From: Seminavis robusta
Taxonomy: Eukaryota > Bacillariophyta > Bacillariophyceae > Naviculales > Naviculaceae
Assembly (NCBI GenBank): GCA_903772945.1
Contig: CAICTM010000003.1
Coordinates: forward strand, 216,145 to 280,144
Reading direction: 5' to 3'
Length of the DNA: 64,000 nucleotides
The notes beneath the pieces are model-generated. The model searched no databases, was not told the origin of the DNA, and was given only the letters and a program-made list of their open reading frames with translations. The position numbers and the translations under genes were made by a program. Each line of letters begins with the position of its first letter. Positions within the stretch are counted from its first letter, which is position 1. Of this stretch, positions 42,040-53,271 are shown in pieces.

Positions 42040-43854
42040 ATCAGAATGTACGCCAGGCAAAATACACCATTTAGACTGGAGACACAGCTACCAGTTGGCT
42101 ACTTTCATTTCTTGAGTACCATTGCTACTTGTTTTCCCCTTTATTGTACCTTAATTAACACAATATTCTTGGCCTGTATCTTTCGCCTGAAATACGAATC
42201 TAGAACTGATCTGCAGTGTGACCATACCAACGAACAGGGCAATGGTTAACACTACAAGTGGCATCGTCGAGGCGGTCCAACAGTGGGGGTCGAACGGACA
42301 CGCCAATATGGTGCGTTGACCAAGTAACAAAAGGCGAAAAGCAACCAGAAGGTGCCCAACCTGCCTGGCTGGCCGAGGAGGCAGATGAAATCAAGAGGGT
42401 GTCGGGGCCAAAGGTGGTACTTTACTAGCTAGTACTACCTCCCGATCCAGCACCTCCAGTTCTAAACAAGATCCAAAAGAATGTACTGGTACTGGTAAGA
42501 AGGAGGATACCTGTTGGCTTTGTCGACTTTCACGTGTACTGTGAGGATCGTAATTGCAACAAGCATGGCTGCAGCCGTCCAACCAGACACCGGAAGGAGT
42601 ACTGTGATGAATTTTCTTCGCCGACGCACGTCTGACCAATCAGCTCGAGGCGATGTTGCTGGCTAGCTAGTAGGAGGATCCTACTACTGAAAAGTAGCTA
42701 GCGAGGCGCTGGCATCATCAGATTCCGTGAACTGATTTAGTTATTTTTGCCATAGTCCAGCTCACACTTCTGGATCGACAGGGGTGAGGGTTTTTGGATA
42801 CTTACTTGTAGCCAGAGGCCAGAGCCAACTCCAGAGGTGGCCAGTGACTGCCTGGTCTCTGCGGATACTGGCATACTGGCATACTGGCATCCTGGTATTG
42901 GCTTGGTACAGTACAGTAACAGTTGCAGATGAGATTCAACACACCATTAATTGAAAACCAAGAAACAAGAAAAGTCATATTATGGCGATGCTCAGAAAGT
43001 GAATGAATAGAACGGTCATTACATTGTAGAGAATCTTCTTCAGAACTACAAAATGCTTCCCTCTGCGTCGGCACAAGGATACCACACCGGTACCGGCCCT
43101 ACCGGTATACACGTAGTCTAGTCTAGTAGAGTGCATTTTTGTGCGGTAAGCTGGTAAGTACTCCTAGCTAGCTAGCTAGCTAGCTAGCTAGCTACTTGTG
43201 GAGCTCTACTAGGTAGTAGGAGCTGTAGCAGGTAGCGTACTCCAGCACCGCACACCCATCCTTCCACTCAATGAATTATTAACAATACCCAGTGAGTACC
43301 CTACTAGTTTCAGCTTTCAACAACATTGTTAACTGATATCAAGAAAGGCTTCCCTGCATGCACCCTACCGGTACTACATGTAGCGGTAGGGCCTGAGCCC
43401 CTGCATACCAACGCAACTGTATGGATAATAGTAGTGAAGCTCTAAAAAAACCAGTAAGCTGCTCTTTCTTCTTCTTTTGGTCTTTAGTACAATGGGAGGG
43501 CAGTGGATTTAAAATCCCACTTGGAGCAAACGTAACATTACTAATTGGACTCAAAGATTGCCTTGGTCACTGTTTATCAAGTATGATTATTTGTGACTCT
43601 TCTATTTGTTTGGTGGTAAAAACAACGTATGGATCTATGCCGGTTTGCAACCAATGCAGTTCGCAGAACACACGATGCATGCAACTTCCTCTCACTTTTT
43701 TCCCGGCTTTGGAGCTTGGACACTGGGCTCCCACTAATCACCTTGCCGAGCGACCTGCAAATCTTGCCTCTCTCATTCCAGCACAACTGTTCAAGATAAT
43801 CAGCACAACTATTGAAGACAATAAAAGAATAATAAAAAGAATAATCATTTGACA
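42040..43854. other. Intergenic, rich in short palindromes
   Basis: 1.8 kb without a supported gene. It contains a long CTAG run (43164-43194), ACCGGTACCGG...CTACCGGTA near 43086-43107, and a threefold CATACTGG repeat at about 42870-42890. The last 165 bases are partly duplicated upstream of copy 3 (near 48215) and are the likely promoter of copy 2. Confidence 0.5.
43164..43194. repeat. CTAG tetranucleotide microsatellite
   Basis: Nearly eight uninterrupted CTAG units. Shorter CTAGCTAG words recur throughout the intergenic DNA of the window. Confidence 0.95.
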
Positions 43855-45213
43855 ATGGAGGTCGACTATGGCACAGTAATGGCGGTTCAGGACTCTTGGG
43901 ATGTGGTCCTTCAGATTCCCAATGTAACACAAGTGGCGGGAGAGCTGCTCTTTAGGAGGTAAGTTCTTTCCATCTCTCTTTATTCACGGCATAAAACTTT
44001 GGCAAGGTGACATAGATGGTTGACTTACACTTCCTTCCCTTTCCTCTTTTCGGTTGAATCAAATCTCAGCATCTTCCAAATTGCTCCGGGAGCTTGGAAT
44101 CTGTTTCCTTTTGGCAAGGGGTTTGAGCAGATTGATGATGCCATGTTTGCAAGTCCCGAGTTTCAGAAACACGCCAAGAATGTGGTTTCCATGCTGGATA
44201 CTGCTGTCCAGTTCTTGGGTCCTGATCTACAGGTTTTAGAAGAACAGCTGGTTTCGCTCGGAGCCAGACATGTCAGATACGGAGTTCTGCCAGAACACTA
44301 TCCCGTTGTGGGGCAAGCGCTGCTTGAGACTTTGGCTACTGCCTTGGGAGACAAGTTCACTCCTTCTCTCAAGGAAGCCTGGACAGGAGTATATGGCTTT
44401 GTCACTACCAACATGCTCAAGGGAGCCAATGAGTGTTTGCTGAGGCTCAAGTTTCCTTGCCATGGCATGGATGCTAGCACTGACATATCGCTGGATCGGT
44501 ATGTTTCCAGTATGCTGCCTGCACAGAAACAGCTCTTTTTTGTCGACACCAACTCTCCATCAGAGGAAGTTAGTCAAACTCTTGACAAGTTGGACAAGGC
44601 AGGTGTCACAGTCCTGCTGTTGAGCCAAACACAGAGCGATACGGTTGTCGCCAACTTGGAAAAGTACATGGGCCGCAAAATGGTCAATGTCAATGACACG
44701 GATAGCTTGGACCTATCCTTTCTGGAAACAGACAAACCTGCCCTCAAGGCCAAGAAGGAACCACGAAGAAACTCTCCAACATCTGTCACACACGTCGAGG
44801 GAGGCCTGGGGATGGCACAAGCAGAAGACTTTTGTGCTTGGTTCCAAGAAGAGCTGGGCACTGAAAAGGTCGTGGCATGTACCCCCACCTGTCGCTTTGC
44901 GTCGCTTCCGGCGAGGGTGATTCGACACAAGGGAGAGGATATGCAAAAGGCTCTCCAAACGCTGGACGACTTTGATTGCATGCCACTTCCCAAGAAACAT
45001 GTGGAGATCAATCCGGCGCATGACATGATTGTGGAGATGGACATGATTCGCCGGAGGCATCCAGAAATGGCACGGTTACTGGCAGAACAGGTCTACGACA
45101 ACTGCTTGATCAATGCAGGAATCATGGAAGACAGTCGATCGATGGTCAACCGCATCAACCAGATTTGCATGGGGTGGATGAAAGAAAAGAACCGCAACTC
45201 TGAGGAATGTTAA
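43855..45213 (+). CDS. Globin-HSP90 C-terminal-domain fusion protein, copy 2
   Basis: Two exons, 43855-43958 and 44070-45213 (111-bp intron GTAAGT...CAG, phase 2), 415 residues. The globin spans about residues 1-160: Trp15, CD1 Phe49 (NLFPFG), distal-type His69 (FQKHAKNVV), proximal-type His102 (LGARHVRYG) and EHYPVVGQALLETL. Residue 35 (AG|C) is split by the intron, at the B12.2-like position. HSP90 similarity starts at ISLDRYVSSMLPAQKQLFF (about 174) and continues through KAGVTVLLL, YMGRKMVNV, FCAWFQEELG, KKHVEINPAHDMIVEM and AEQVYDNCLINAG to the end. A basic linker KAKKEPRRNSPTS interrupts it near 300-313. There is no ATPase domain and no acidic tail. It is a direct duplicate of copy 3, 4473 bp apart. 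Confidence 0.87.
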
Positions 45214-45856
45214 GCTATGGTACTGGCCAACAAGCAATGATGGTGACAGATCGCGTACATGAATGCATAGTGATTAGCAATAGGGCTGGGTGTGCACTAA
45301 TTATTCATTTATTTTTAATACATAGTTCCAACAGAATCAAGTTTAGTTCTCGAAACCATGGAATATCAAAGCCATCGAAAATCAAGTTGGCGCCTCTCAT
45401 CACCTACAACGTGGCTATATCTATCCAGCTAGCTAGCTCCTGAATACTTGGGAAGTTATTGGAGTCAAGTGATGATTCATTCGATTCTGAGCCGCCGTCT
45501 TTGCCACCACCATTGTCGCCGAGACTCTCATGTAAGCTGACAACGTCTGTCTACTTTGTTGATGGCAGCGAGCTTTAGCAATTTGGCAGGACTCGGAATT
45601 TGTTCATCATTCCACATTCTTCTGCTGGATTACGGACCAATGTGAAATATTATCAGCTAGCTGAGAACACAGATTGCTGCATCGATAGCGGTTTCTTTAA
45701 GCACAGAGTTGCTGGAGTCTTGGCTAGCTAGTCAAAAGAATACTACCAGCAAACCGAAGGCTTTGATCTAGCTAGAGCCGAAGATACCGAAACGGTCCGA
45801 TCACAGAGGAGTTGGATCAGGTTGTTGTTAGCTGCTAGCCTCCATGCAGCACAGAA
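45214..45856. other. Intergenic; duplicated 3' flank of copy 2
   Basis: The first ~270 bases match the flank after copy 3 (49687-49910), ending near GATGATTCATTCGATTCT, so the duplication includes 3' sequence. The rest has no recognised feature. Confidence 0.55.
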
Positions 45857-46760
45857 GTGCCCAGCCTATTCACCAACTCCCAGTTCTCCCACTCTTATGC
45901 GACTCAGACTCAAGGTCCAGGTCCTTACGATGGGCTCCAATGTGAAAACGATATCACTGATCCGATCCAAGTGAGAATGCAACATATTTCGGACCCACAC
46001 TTCCAGCTACCAACGTCTTTGGTGGAATGCAAGCAAGGCACGAAAGAGCAACTGCAAAAGGAGCTCAGAGCGGCAGACGTGGAAGAGTGGCAAAACCACG
46101 AATTGCATCAGGATTACAAACTAGCTAGAGTTGCAAGCACAGTACAGTAATACCCGAATGGCCGATGTCATGAAGAGATTGAAGAATGCTGAAGCCACCA
46201 GAAGGGCTTGGCAGAAATGCGCTCGTGCATGTGGAAAGTGCCATGGCAGTTGACCAGCCCTGAAGGTTCCAAGAGATCCAAATGTCCCGTCCAAACAGAC
46301 TGGTGCAAGGACTGATTGCTGTATGTCGAAGACCCCAAGGAAATCAGGCGCTGCAGGCTCACTTGAAGAAGCATTCCCGGCAGGCAGAGGAGGAGACTGA
46401 ATTCAGAACTGACCCAACGCTTAAACACGATACTGACTTCACCGCATCAATCACTACTGCACATGCGATTCTTGATAGAGACCACGACATCTGTCCCTTC
46501 GAGATAACCTTTGCCGCCGGGCATTGTTCCTTTTTAGGCACCTGGCTAGAGCCTCTAACCTCTAATGATGAAATCCCGGCTCTTTTGACCGATGCTCAAG
46601 TCGATGGGACGTTAAAGACTTGGAATGAACGAACAGCAACTTCACCCTTGGACAGCACCTCGGACACTGGAAGTCCATCTGCACACGCCGAGCACTCATT
46701 GGACCACCTGACTGGGGTAGGGAATTGCCATCACTGAGGCCCAGAAGTCAATCAAATAGG
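45857..46760 (+). pseudogene. Decayed reverse-transcriptase-encoding element remnant
   Basis: Several plus-strand frames, each broken, read in order like the region before the polymerase core of diatom non-LTR-type RT proteins: LQKELRAADVEEWQNHELHQDY, then shifted frames with RLKNAEATRRAWQKCARA and LKVPRDPNVPSKQTG, then QAHLKKHSRQAEEETEFRTDP and TWNERTATSP. A further shift gives QHLGHWKSICTRRALIG, matching the usual S-P-S-G-x-H-L-G-H-W-K order. At least three frame changes and stops are needed, so it is not functional. Identification is from memory of conserved element proteins, hence moderate confidence. Confidence 0.5.
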
Positions 46761-48327
46761 CCCACTTCCACACGCCTGCTGAACTTCACACCAGTTGGAA
46801 CAAGGATTTGCATACACATGGTGGAACAAGCTGAACAAGCTTGATTGATACTGCCATCCCAAACAAACAAAAAGAGTAAGGCTGCAAAATTCATTGGCAG
46901 CTTCACATCTTCGAATCTGGCTGCAGTCCTACAATCTGATCCTTGGAGCCAAATAGCTGAGATCTTTGTTACATCATGTTTCCAACCAAGGTCTGCTCGC
47001 AATAAGAATCAGTTCGGCTCTATTCCGCCATTGATTTATGCTAGCACTAGCTACATGTTGTTGCATTCGTCACCCACCAGTGGTCAAGAATGATAACGAT
47101 GCCGCCTCTTATTGTGATGTCAACAGAATACTGATATGTACATTGCAAATCTGACAAGGCAGGAAAATGGAAATACCTGTCAAAGTTTGCCGGTGAATGG
47201 AATGAACAGTGTGCCCATGGTGCTCCCTTGTATCTTGGGGATTGGGGAGGGTGGCAGCTTGTGACAGCCCGAAGCTTGCTGTTGTCTTGCTTTCACTTCA
47301 AAAAGAAACGGCAACTTTTGAAGAACAACAGTTTCGTACCAAGCAACTACGAGTGAGTACGTACTGGTTCGTTCAATAAAAAACTACGCAGCACCTGCGT
47401 GTTCAATGCTTCATTCTAAAGATCTAACAAAAAACCTGAGTCTTTTTCTTTCTGCGACAATCTAAGCATCAGTATGGTACCGGTAAAGGCTTACGACGAT
47501 GTTCGGAAAGTAAAGCTCTGAAGAGTCATCGTGTTCAAATAAAAGACGGCTTCCCTTGTCGGTGGGCACCAAAAATTCTGCCACGTCGTGACTTTGTGTC
47601 AATGATACGAACACTTACTTGATTAAACACCCAATGAAGAGGCAAGTCTGGCTTAAAACATGGGATTCTTAGTTTTTAGAAGCAGAACCCAACCACTAAA
47701 ATTTATTTATCGTCTGGGGATTCGATTTGATGGCCGAGTTTCGCCATAGGCCAAGCTATTAATAGCTGCAACTACATAGGGTCTAATTTAATTTATTATG
47801 TAGCGATAGATGCGTGGAGCCTGGAGTACGCATGTCGGGTATTGATTTAATTAAAAACAATTCAGAGATGAATCAAGGCCATAATCAGTCGCATTCTTGA
47901 TAAAAATCGGAGGGCAATGCGACAGGGCAGGGCTATAATCTGGATATCTGGATTGAATTCACTCATTTTCACCTCGAGCCTCGAGCACGAATCAGCAGAT
48001 CGTTCGAAATTCAGCACTGAGCCACGTGAGAAACAAGCTTCTGGCTGCAGCTAGCTAGGCATCAATACTTATTGCACACAAGGATGGAACGGTTTGAACC
48101 AGCAGTTGCCCAGAAGTTAGACACAGTTTGTTGACCAAAACTTCGTGTGACGTGGTGGTAAAACCAGAAAACAGAAGATCTTTGCGGGTTCGAGGCAAAG
48201 AATAATGGCATGCGACTCTCACTTTTTTACTCGACCTTTTGCACTGGAAGCGATCACCTTGCTGAGCAACCTGCAAATCTTGCCCACCACAATAATTCAA
48301 GGCACTAAACCGAAAAATTATTTGACA
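46761..48327. other. Intergenic
   Basis: No gene supported. AT-rich stretches (47700-47880). The last ~110 bases (from about 48215) partly match the region upstream of copy 2, for example the shared CCTGCAAATCTTGCC word, and probably hold the copy 3 promoter. Confidence 0.5.
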
Positions 48328-49686
48328 ATGGAGGTCGACTATGGCACAGTAAAGGCGGTTCAGGACTCTTGGGATGCGGTCCTTCAGATTCCCAATGTAA
48401 CACAAGTGGCGGGAGAGCTGCTCTTTAGGAGGTAAGTTCTTTCCATCTCTCTTTATTCACGGCATAAAACTTTGGCAAGGTGACATAGATGCTTGACTTA
48501 CACTTCCTTCCCTTTCCTCTTTTCGGTTGAATCAAATCTCAGCATCTTCCGTATTCTTCCAGGAGCTTGGAAGTTGTTTCCTTTTGGCAAGGGGTTTGAG
48601 CAGATTGATGATGCCATGTTCACAAGTCCTGAGTTTCAGAAACACGCCAAGAATGTGGTTTCCATGCTGGATACTGCTGTCCAGTTCTTGGGTCCTGATC
48701 TACAGGTTTTAGAAGAACAGCTGGTTTCGCTCGGAGCCAGACATGTCAGATACGGAGTTCTGCCAGAACACTATCCCGTTGTGGGGCAAGCGCTGCTTGA
48801 GACTTTGGCTACTGCCTTGGGAGACAAGTTCACTCCTTCTCTCAAGGAAGCCTGGACAGGAGTATATGGCTTTGTCACTACCAACATGCTCAAGGGAGCC
48901 AATGAATGCTTGCTTAGGCTAAAGTTTCCTTGCCATGGCATGGATGCTGGCACTAACATGTCACTGGATCAGTATGTTTCCAGTATGCTGCCTTCTCAGA
49001 AACAGCTCTTCTTTGTCGACGCGAAGTATCCATCCGAGGAGGTTAGTCAAACTCTTGAGAAGCTGGACAAGACAGGTGTCACAGTCCTGCTGTTGGGCAA
49101 AACACAGAGCGACAAGGTTGTCGCCAACTTGGAAAAGTACCTGGGCCGCAAAATGGTCAATGTCAATGACACGGAGAGGTTGGACCTATCCTTTTTGGAA
49201 ACAGACGAACCTGCTCCCAAGGCCAAGAAGGAACCACGAAGAAACTCTCCAACATCTGTCACACACGTCCAGGAAGGGCTGGGGATGGCACAAGCAGAAG
49301 ACTTTTGTGCTTGGTTCCAAGAAGAGCTGGGCATTGAAAAGGTCGTGGCATGTACCCCCACCTGTCGCTTTGCGTCGCTTCCAGCGAGGGTGATTCGACA
49401 CAAGGGAGAGGATATGCAAAAGGCTCTCCAAACGCTGGACGACTTTGATTGCATGCCGCTTCCCAAGAAACATGTGGAGATCAATCCGGCGCATGAAATG
49501 ATTGTGGAGATTGACATGATTCGCCGGAGGCATCCAGAAATGGCACGATTACTGGCAGAACAGGTCTACGACAACTGCTTGATCAATGCAGGAATCATGG
49601 AAGACAGTCGATCGATGGTCAACCGCATCAACCAGATTTGCATGGGGTGGATGAAAGAAAAGAACCGCAACTCTGAGGAATGTTAA
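48328..49686 (+). CDS. Globin-HSP90 C-terminal-domain fusion protein, copy 3
   Basis: Two exons, 48328-48431 and 48543-49686, same phase-2 intron as copy 2 with one base change in 111, 415 residues. Globin residues Trp15, Phe49, His69 and His102 are kept. Differences from copy 2 cluster just after the intron (FRILPGAWKLFPF for FQIAPGAWNLFPF) and in the HSP90-like middle part (MSLDQYVSSMLPSQ, LLLGKTQSDKV, KYLGRKMVNV). The stretch over the haem pocket is identical at the DNA level. The C-terminal HSP90 block (KKHVEINPAHEMIVEI, AEQVYDNCLINAG) is nearly unchanged. Both copies look intact and are probably expressed from related promoters. Confidence 0.87.
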
Positions 49687-51486
49687 GCTATGGTACTGGC
49701 CAACAAGCAATGATGGTGACAGATCGCGTACATGAATGCATAGTGATTAGCAATAGGGCTGGGTGTGCACCAACTATTCATTTACTTTTTTAAAAAATAC
49801 ATGAAGTTTGGCTTTCGAAGCCATGGAACATCTAAGTGGCACCTCTCATCACCCCATTTAGCTAGCCATCCAGTTATCGGATTCAAGTGGATGATTCATT
49901 CGATTCTAAGCCTGGCTAGACGGTAGCTTCAGCTACCGGTAGCTGTGCTGTTTGAAAACTGTTCCATGGACCGATCGTCCGGTCCGTTTGGGATGTGCTT
50001 CGCCGGATGGTACCGTGGTCATACTGTACAGTATGGTATGTATTCAAGCCACCAGACCCACTCTTGCTCGACTCTTGGGCTGACGACTCGACTCCACACT
50101 GATCATGAATGAGTGACGAATCGAATGACGCGCCATTTTTCAGATGATGGAGTCTTCCAAGTAAGTGTTCGGCGATTGGAGGCCAGCAGGACTGCTTCTC
50201 TAAATCCTAAGAAAGAGACTGTTTCTATGTCCTCGTAACAAATCCGAACGAAACAACAAAAATGAGACGGCTTCGTTCAAGAGCGATTTATTGCTTTCTG
50301 CATTCAATTGCTACGGAAGATAATAAAAACCGGGACAGAACGTGACTCCTAACTTGATGGCAAAACATTCTTTAACTCATTGTGTTCCCACGAAATCTCT
50401 ATCAAGAACCGTGACAAGGGGCTTGTGGTCCCCTTGCTCTATTGAAATTAGTATACATCACGTAAATCGAGGGTGTGGGGTAAATGTAGGTATCCAAGCA
50501 AGCTTTCTCTAGCTAGCTGGCTGCAGCAGTCTCGGGCTGGTGCTGTTTGCAGTCTCGATCCTGGCAGGTGAGGTACCAGTATAATACTAATAGCTTGGAG
50601 GATGGCAGGAAAGGACTGAAGTGCGTAGAAATGCAATATAATTTATAAAAACAGGTTTGACAATCCGTGCGCACCTCTCTAGCTACAGTAGTTACTAGCT
50701 AGTTGTACCGGTACGACTGTACCGGTACCGTCAATAAGGACAAACCCAATCATCAATGGTATCTTGCAGGTTTGTTTTCTGCACCTCCAGGCTTCAGTTA
50801 CGATACTGGTAGTGATTGTAATGAGGTGTTGATGATGCAGTATCCTTGCAGGTCGCTCAGCCAGCCAGCCGCGATCGATACGGTAGCAGCAACCAGGCAC
50901 GTTGAACGAGATTTGAAAGAAGCATGATCACCAACAGGTTGACGTTGGTCAGTTTTTTAATCAACACATGTATGTAGCCTTACCGGTAGGGGGCATGCCT
51001 CCTTGACCTCAAGACACAGGAAAGGGGCTCTGCCACCAACTGCCCTGTCTTTGGTTCCTGCCATCTGGCGGCTTTGGGAGTCCTTCAGATACCCCAACAC
51101 CCATTGCATTCTGCACTTTGGTGACGATGTGAGACGGTTTCTTGAATTTCATCCAATTTAGTTAGAGCAGTCTTGTGAAGTGCGTGGGGCAGGCTCTGTT
51201 GAGTGAAATCTATTTACGGTGTGAAGCATAGTATGAAATTTCTTTAGTGCAGCCAGCGCGGCTCTGATGAGCATCCTCGTCTAGCTAGCTAACATGGACC
51301 TTCATTCATCCTTTATTTTAAAGCTTGGAGTTTGCTTGATTGCTTGATTGATTGATTGATCATTCTACAGCCCAAAACAGACACAGAACCTGACCATCAG
51401 GCAGACCTTACTACCAGTACTAGTAGTAGCTCCACTCCTTACTACACACAGTCTGTTCAAGTCTGTTCAAGTCAAGTCAAGTCAAG
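49687..51486. other. Intergenic, palindrome-rich
   Basis: Begins with the duplicated 3' flank (to about 49910). Contains clusters of ACCGGT/GGTACC (TACCGGTACGACTGTACCGGTACCG near 50705-50730), TTGATTGATTGATTGATC at about 51345-51362, and GTCAAGTCAAGTCAAG just before the next gene. No gene supported. Confidence 0.5.
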
Positions 51487-53271
51487 ATGCCGGTGAAAGC
51501 TACTATCCGTACGGGCCTGTTGGTTGCTGCGATGCACAAGGGCCGTCGCGATGTAAAAGCCGAGAAAGCAGCAGCAGCTGAGAGGCGGTCCCTGGAACGT
51601 CAACGGAGTCAACGAAATCAACAAGAAGGAAGAGGCCGAAGCAGCAGTCGTAGTCCCAGCAGATCGAGCAGTACCGGTAGAAAGAAGATGGAGAGAGGAC
51701 GAAGTCTACGTCGGTCGTTGGACAAGGGCAAGAATAGCTTGAGTCGCAGTGAAAGTCCTCGCAACTCGTTGGACACGAGTACCAAAGGAGTCAATACGAG
51801 TGGCAGAATATCGCGAGGTCTGTCGTTTATGCAAGGCAGTAGTAGTAGTAGTAGTCGAGGAGGTAAAAGTGGACGACGAATGAGCATTCTATCAGAGAGC
51901 ATGTTCGACGCGTCACGCAAAATCCAACTCAAGACGCAACAGTCGCTCCAAGCCAAACTGCACAAACTCGCTCATAAGAAATTCATGAGACCCATTTGGA
52001 AAAATCTTAAAAACATCAGAAAATGGGCCAATTTCACTCCGCAAGAAATGCGACAGTTCATTCTCAGCATTGCACTGGTCATGCACGTCTTTACCAAATA
52101 CAACAAACGAGGAGAACGCGTTCATTCCGATCTCAAAAAACTATTCTTCATGATCTTTGTCCCATTCATCATGCCACCGACCATTGTGCTGGGAATTCCT
52201 TTTCTCATGGTCACCACTCCCATACTCTTATTGGTCATTGCTTTTTCAGGACTCAATCGACAAGCCAGAGCCATTCAAGAAAAACACAGACGATCCAACA
52301 CGCTATTGAATGCTAGAGGAAAATCTTTCTTGTCAAGAACACTCCAATTCTGTGATTCACACAGAAAAAGTACCTTCAATGCACTCAACAACTCGTTCAA
52401 ATCGATCGAACGACAACGGACCGCTCTCTTTGACAACTACAGCAACAACAGCAGCAACAACAATGCTGAATCCAGACAACGAACGCTCAAGAGACTCAAT
52501 TCGTGGAGTGGAGAAAAAAGCTCTCCTACCAATACCAATAGCAATAGTCAACCTTCTGTCATCGAACTACATGTACCAGAGACGGTACAAACACCCTCTC
52601 CAACGGCTACTGGTAATGCTACACCGCCACCTCTCACCAGTTCTGATGTCAGCATTACCAATTCATTCGAATCCGCAAACTTCAACCATGATGAACAACA
52701 CGTAGCACAAAACAACAACAGTACCAACAACAACAACAACAATACAAATACCAGCAAGTACTATTACGACAAGAAAGGAAAACTTCAATACGGAGTCAAT
52801 CCACACCTTCGAATGGAACAGGCACCGCCCAAACCAAAACAACCATCATCATCACCACCCAAACCACCAAGGAATGTACCGGCTCCACCCACACCCAACA
52901 ACTTACCACCGCAAAAGAAACGACCCACACTCAAAATTATCATTCCAGATCCATTCTTGGAACACAACAACAACAACAACAACAGTCGACGCAGTGGGAG
53001 AGATCAAGACAGTGATGATGTACATGTCCAAGACAGCGATGACGATGACGATGACGAAGAAGAATCATGGGATGTGTATTCACAGGAATCCACATTGGGC
53101 CATCACAGTACTAGTATACACAGTGCGCACAGTGGAACTACGGCATCCTCCAGGCGACCCACCATCAAAGGATTTCTTCTTAGGCGCAAGTCAGAAATGG
53201 CGCCTCGGAAATCTGCCATTCGAAGTGTCTCGCCCGAAGAAGATCGACGAAGAGTCAGTTTTTGTGTTTGA
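51487..53271 (+). CDS. Unrecognised membrane-associated protein, Ser/Arg-rich (family X, copy 1)
   Basis: 594 residues, intronless, ATG at 51487 after CAAG. Residues 1-145 are basic and Ser-rich (RGRSLRRSLDKGKNSLSRSES). Residues about 150-260 form the only ordered part: FTPQEMRQFILSIALVMHVF, KYNKRG, then a long hydrophobic hairpin FVPFIMPPTIVLGIPFLMV and LLLVIAFSGLNRQARAI. This block is shared with the minus-strand protein at 58750-59820 (FVPFMAPPLVVLGIPSLV, TLNRSAKKV). The C-terminal half is Asn/Pro/Ser-rich and acidic, ending SVSPEEDRRRVSFCV. The hydrophobic pair suggests a re-entrant or two-helix membrane hairpin flanked by disordered, phosphorylatable tails. I do not recognise the family. 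Confidence 0.7.
   Translation: MPVKATIRTGLLVAAMHKGRRDVKAEKAAAAERRSLERQRSQRNQQEGRGRSSSRSPSRSSSTGRKKMERGRSLRRSLDKGKNSLSRSESPRNSLDTSTKGVNTSGRISRGLSFMQGSSSSSSRGGKSGRRMSILSESMFDASRKIQLKTQQSLQAKLHKLAHKKFMRPIWKNLKNIRKWANFTPQEMRQFILSIALVMHVFTKYNKRGERVHSDLKKLFFMIFVPFIMPPTIVLGIPFLMVTTPILLLVIAFSGLNRQARAIQEKHRRSNTLLNARGKSFLSRTLQFCDSHRKSTFNALNNSFKSIERQRTALFDNYSNNSSNNNAESRQRTLKRLNSWSGEKSSPTNTNSNSQPSVIELHVPETVQTPSPTATGNATPPPLTSSDVSITNSFESANFNHDEQHVAQNNNSTNNNNNNTNTSKYYYDKKGKLQYGVNPHLRMEQAPPKPKQPSSSPPKPPRNVPAPPTPNNLPPQKKRPTLKIIIPDPFLEHNNNNNNSRRSGRDQDSDDVHVQDSDDDDDDEEESWDVYSQESTLGHHSTSIHSAHSGTTASSRRPTIKGFLLRRKSEMAPRKSAIRSVSPEEDRRRVSFCV

Noticed and set aside
43421-43852. 143-residue frame just upstream of fusion copy 2
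   Set aside because: Overlaps the likely promoter, ends in a poor AT-rich run and has no counterpart upstream of copy 3.
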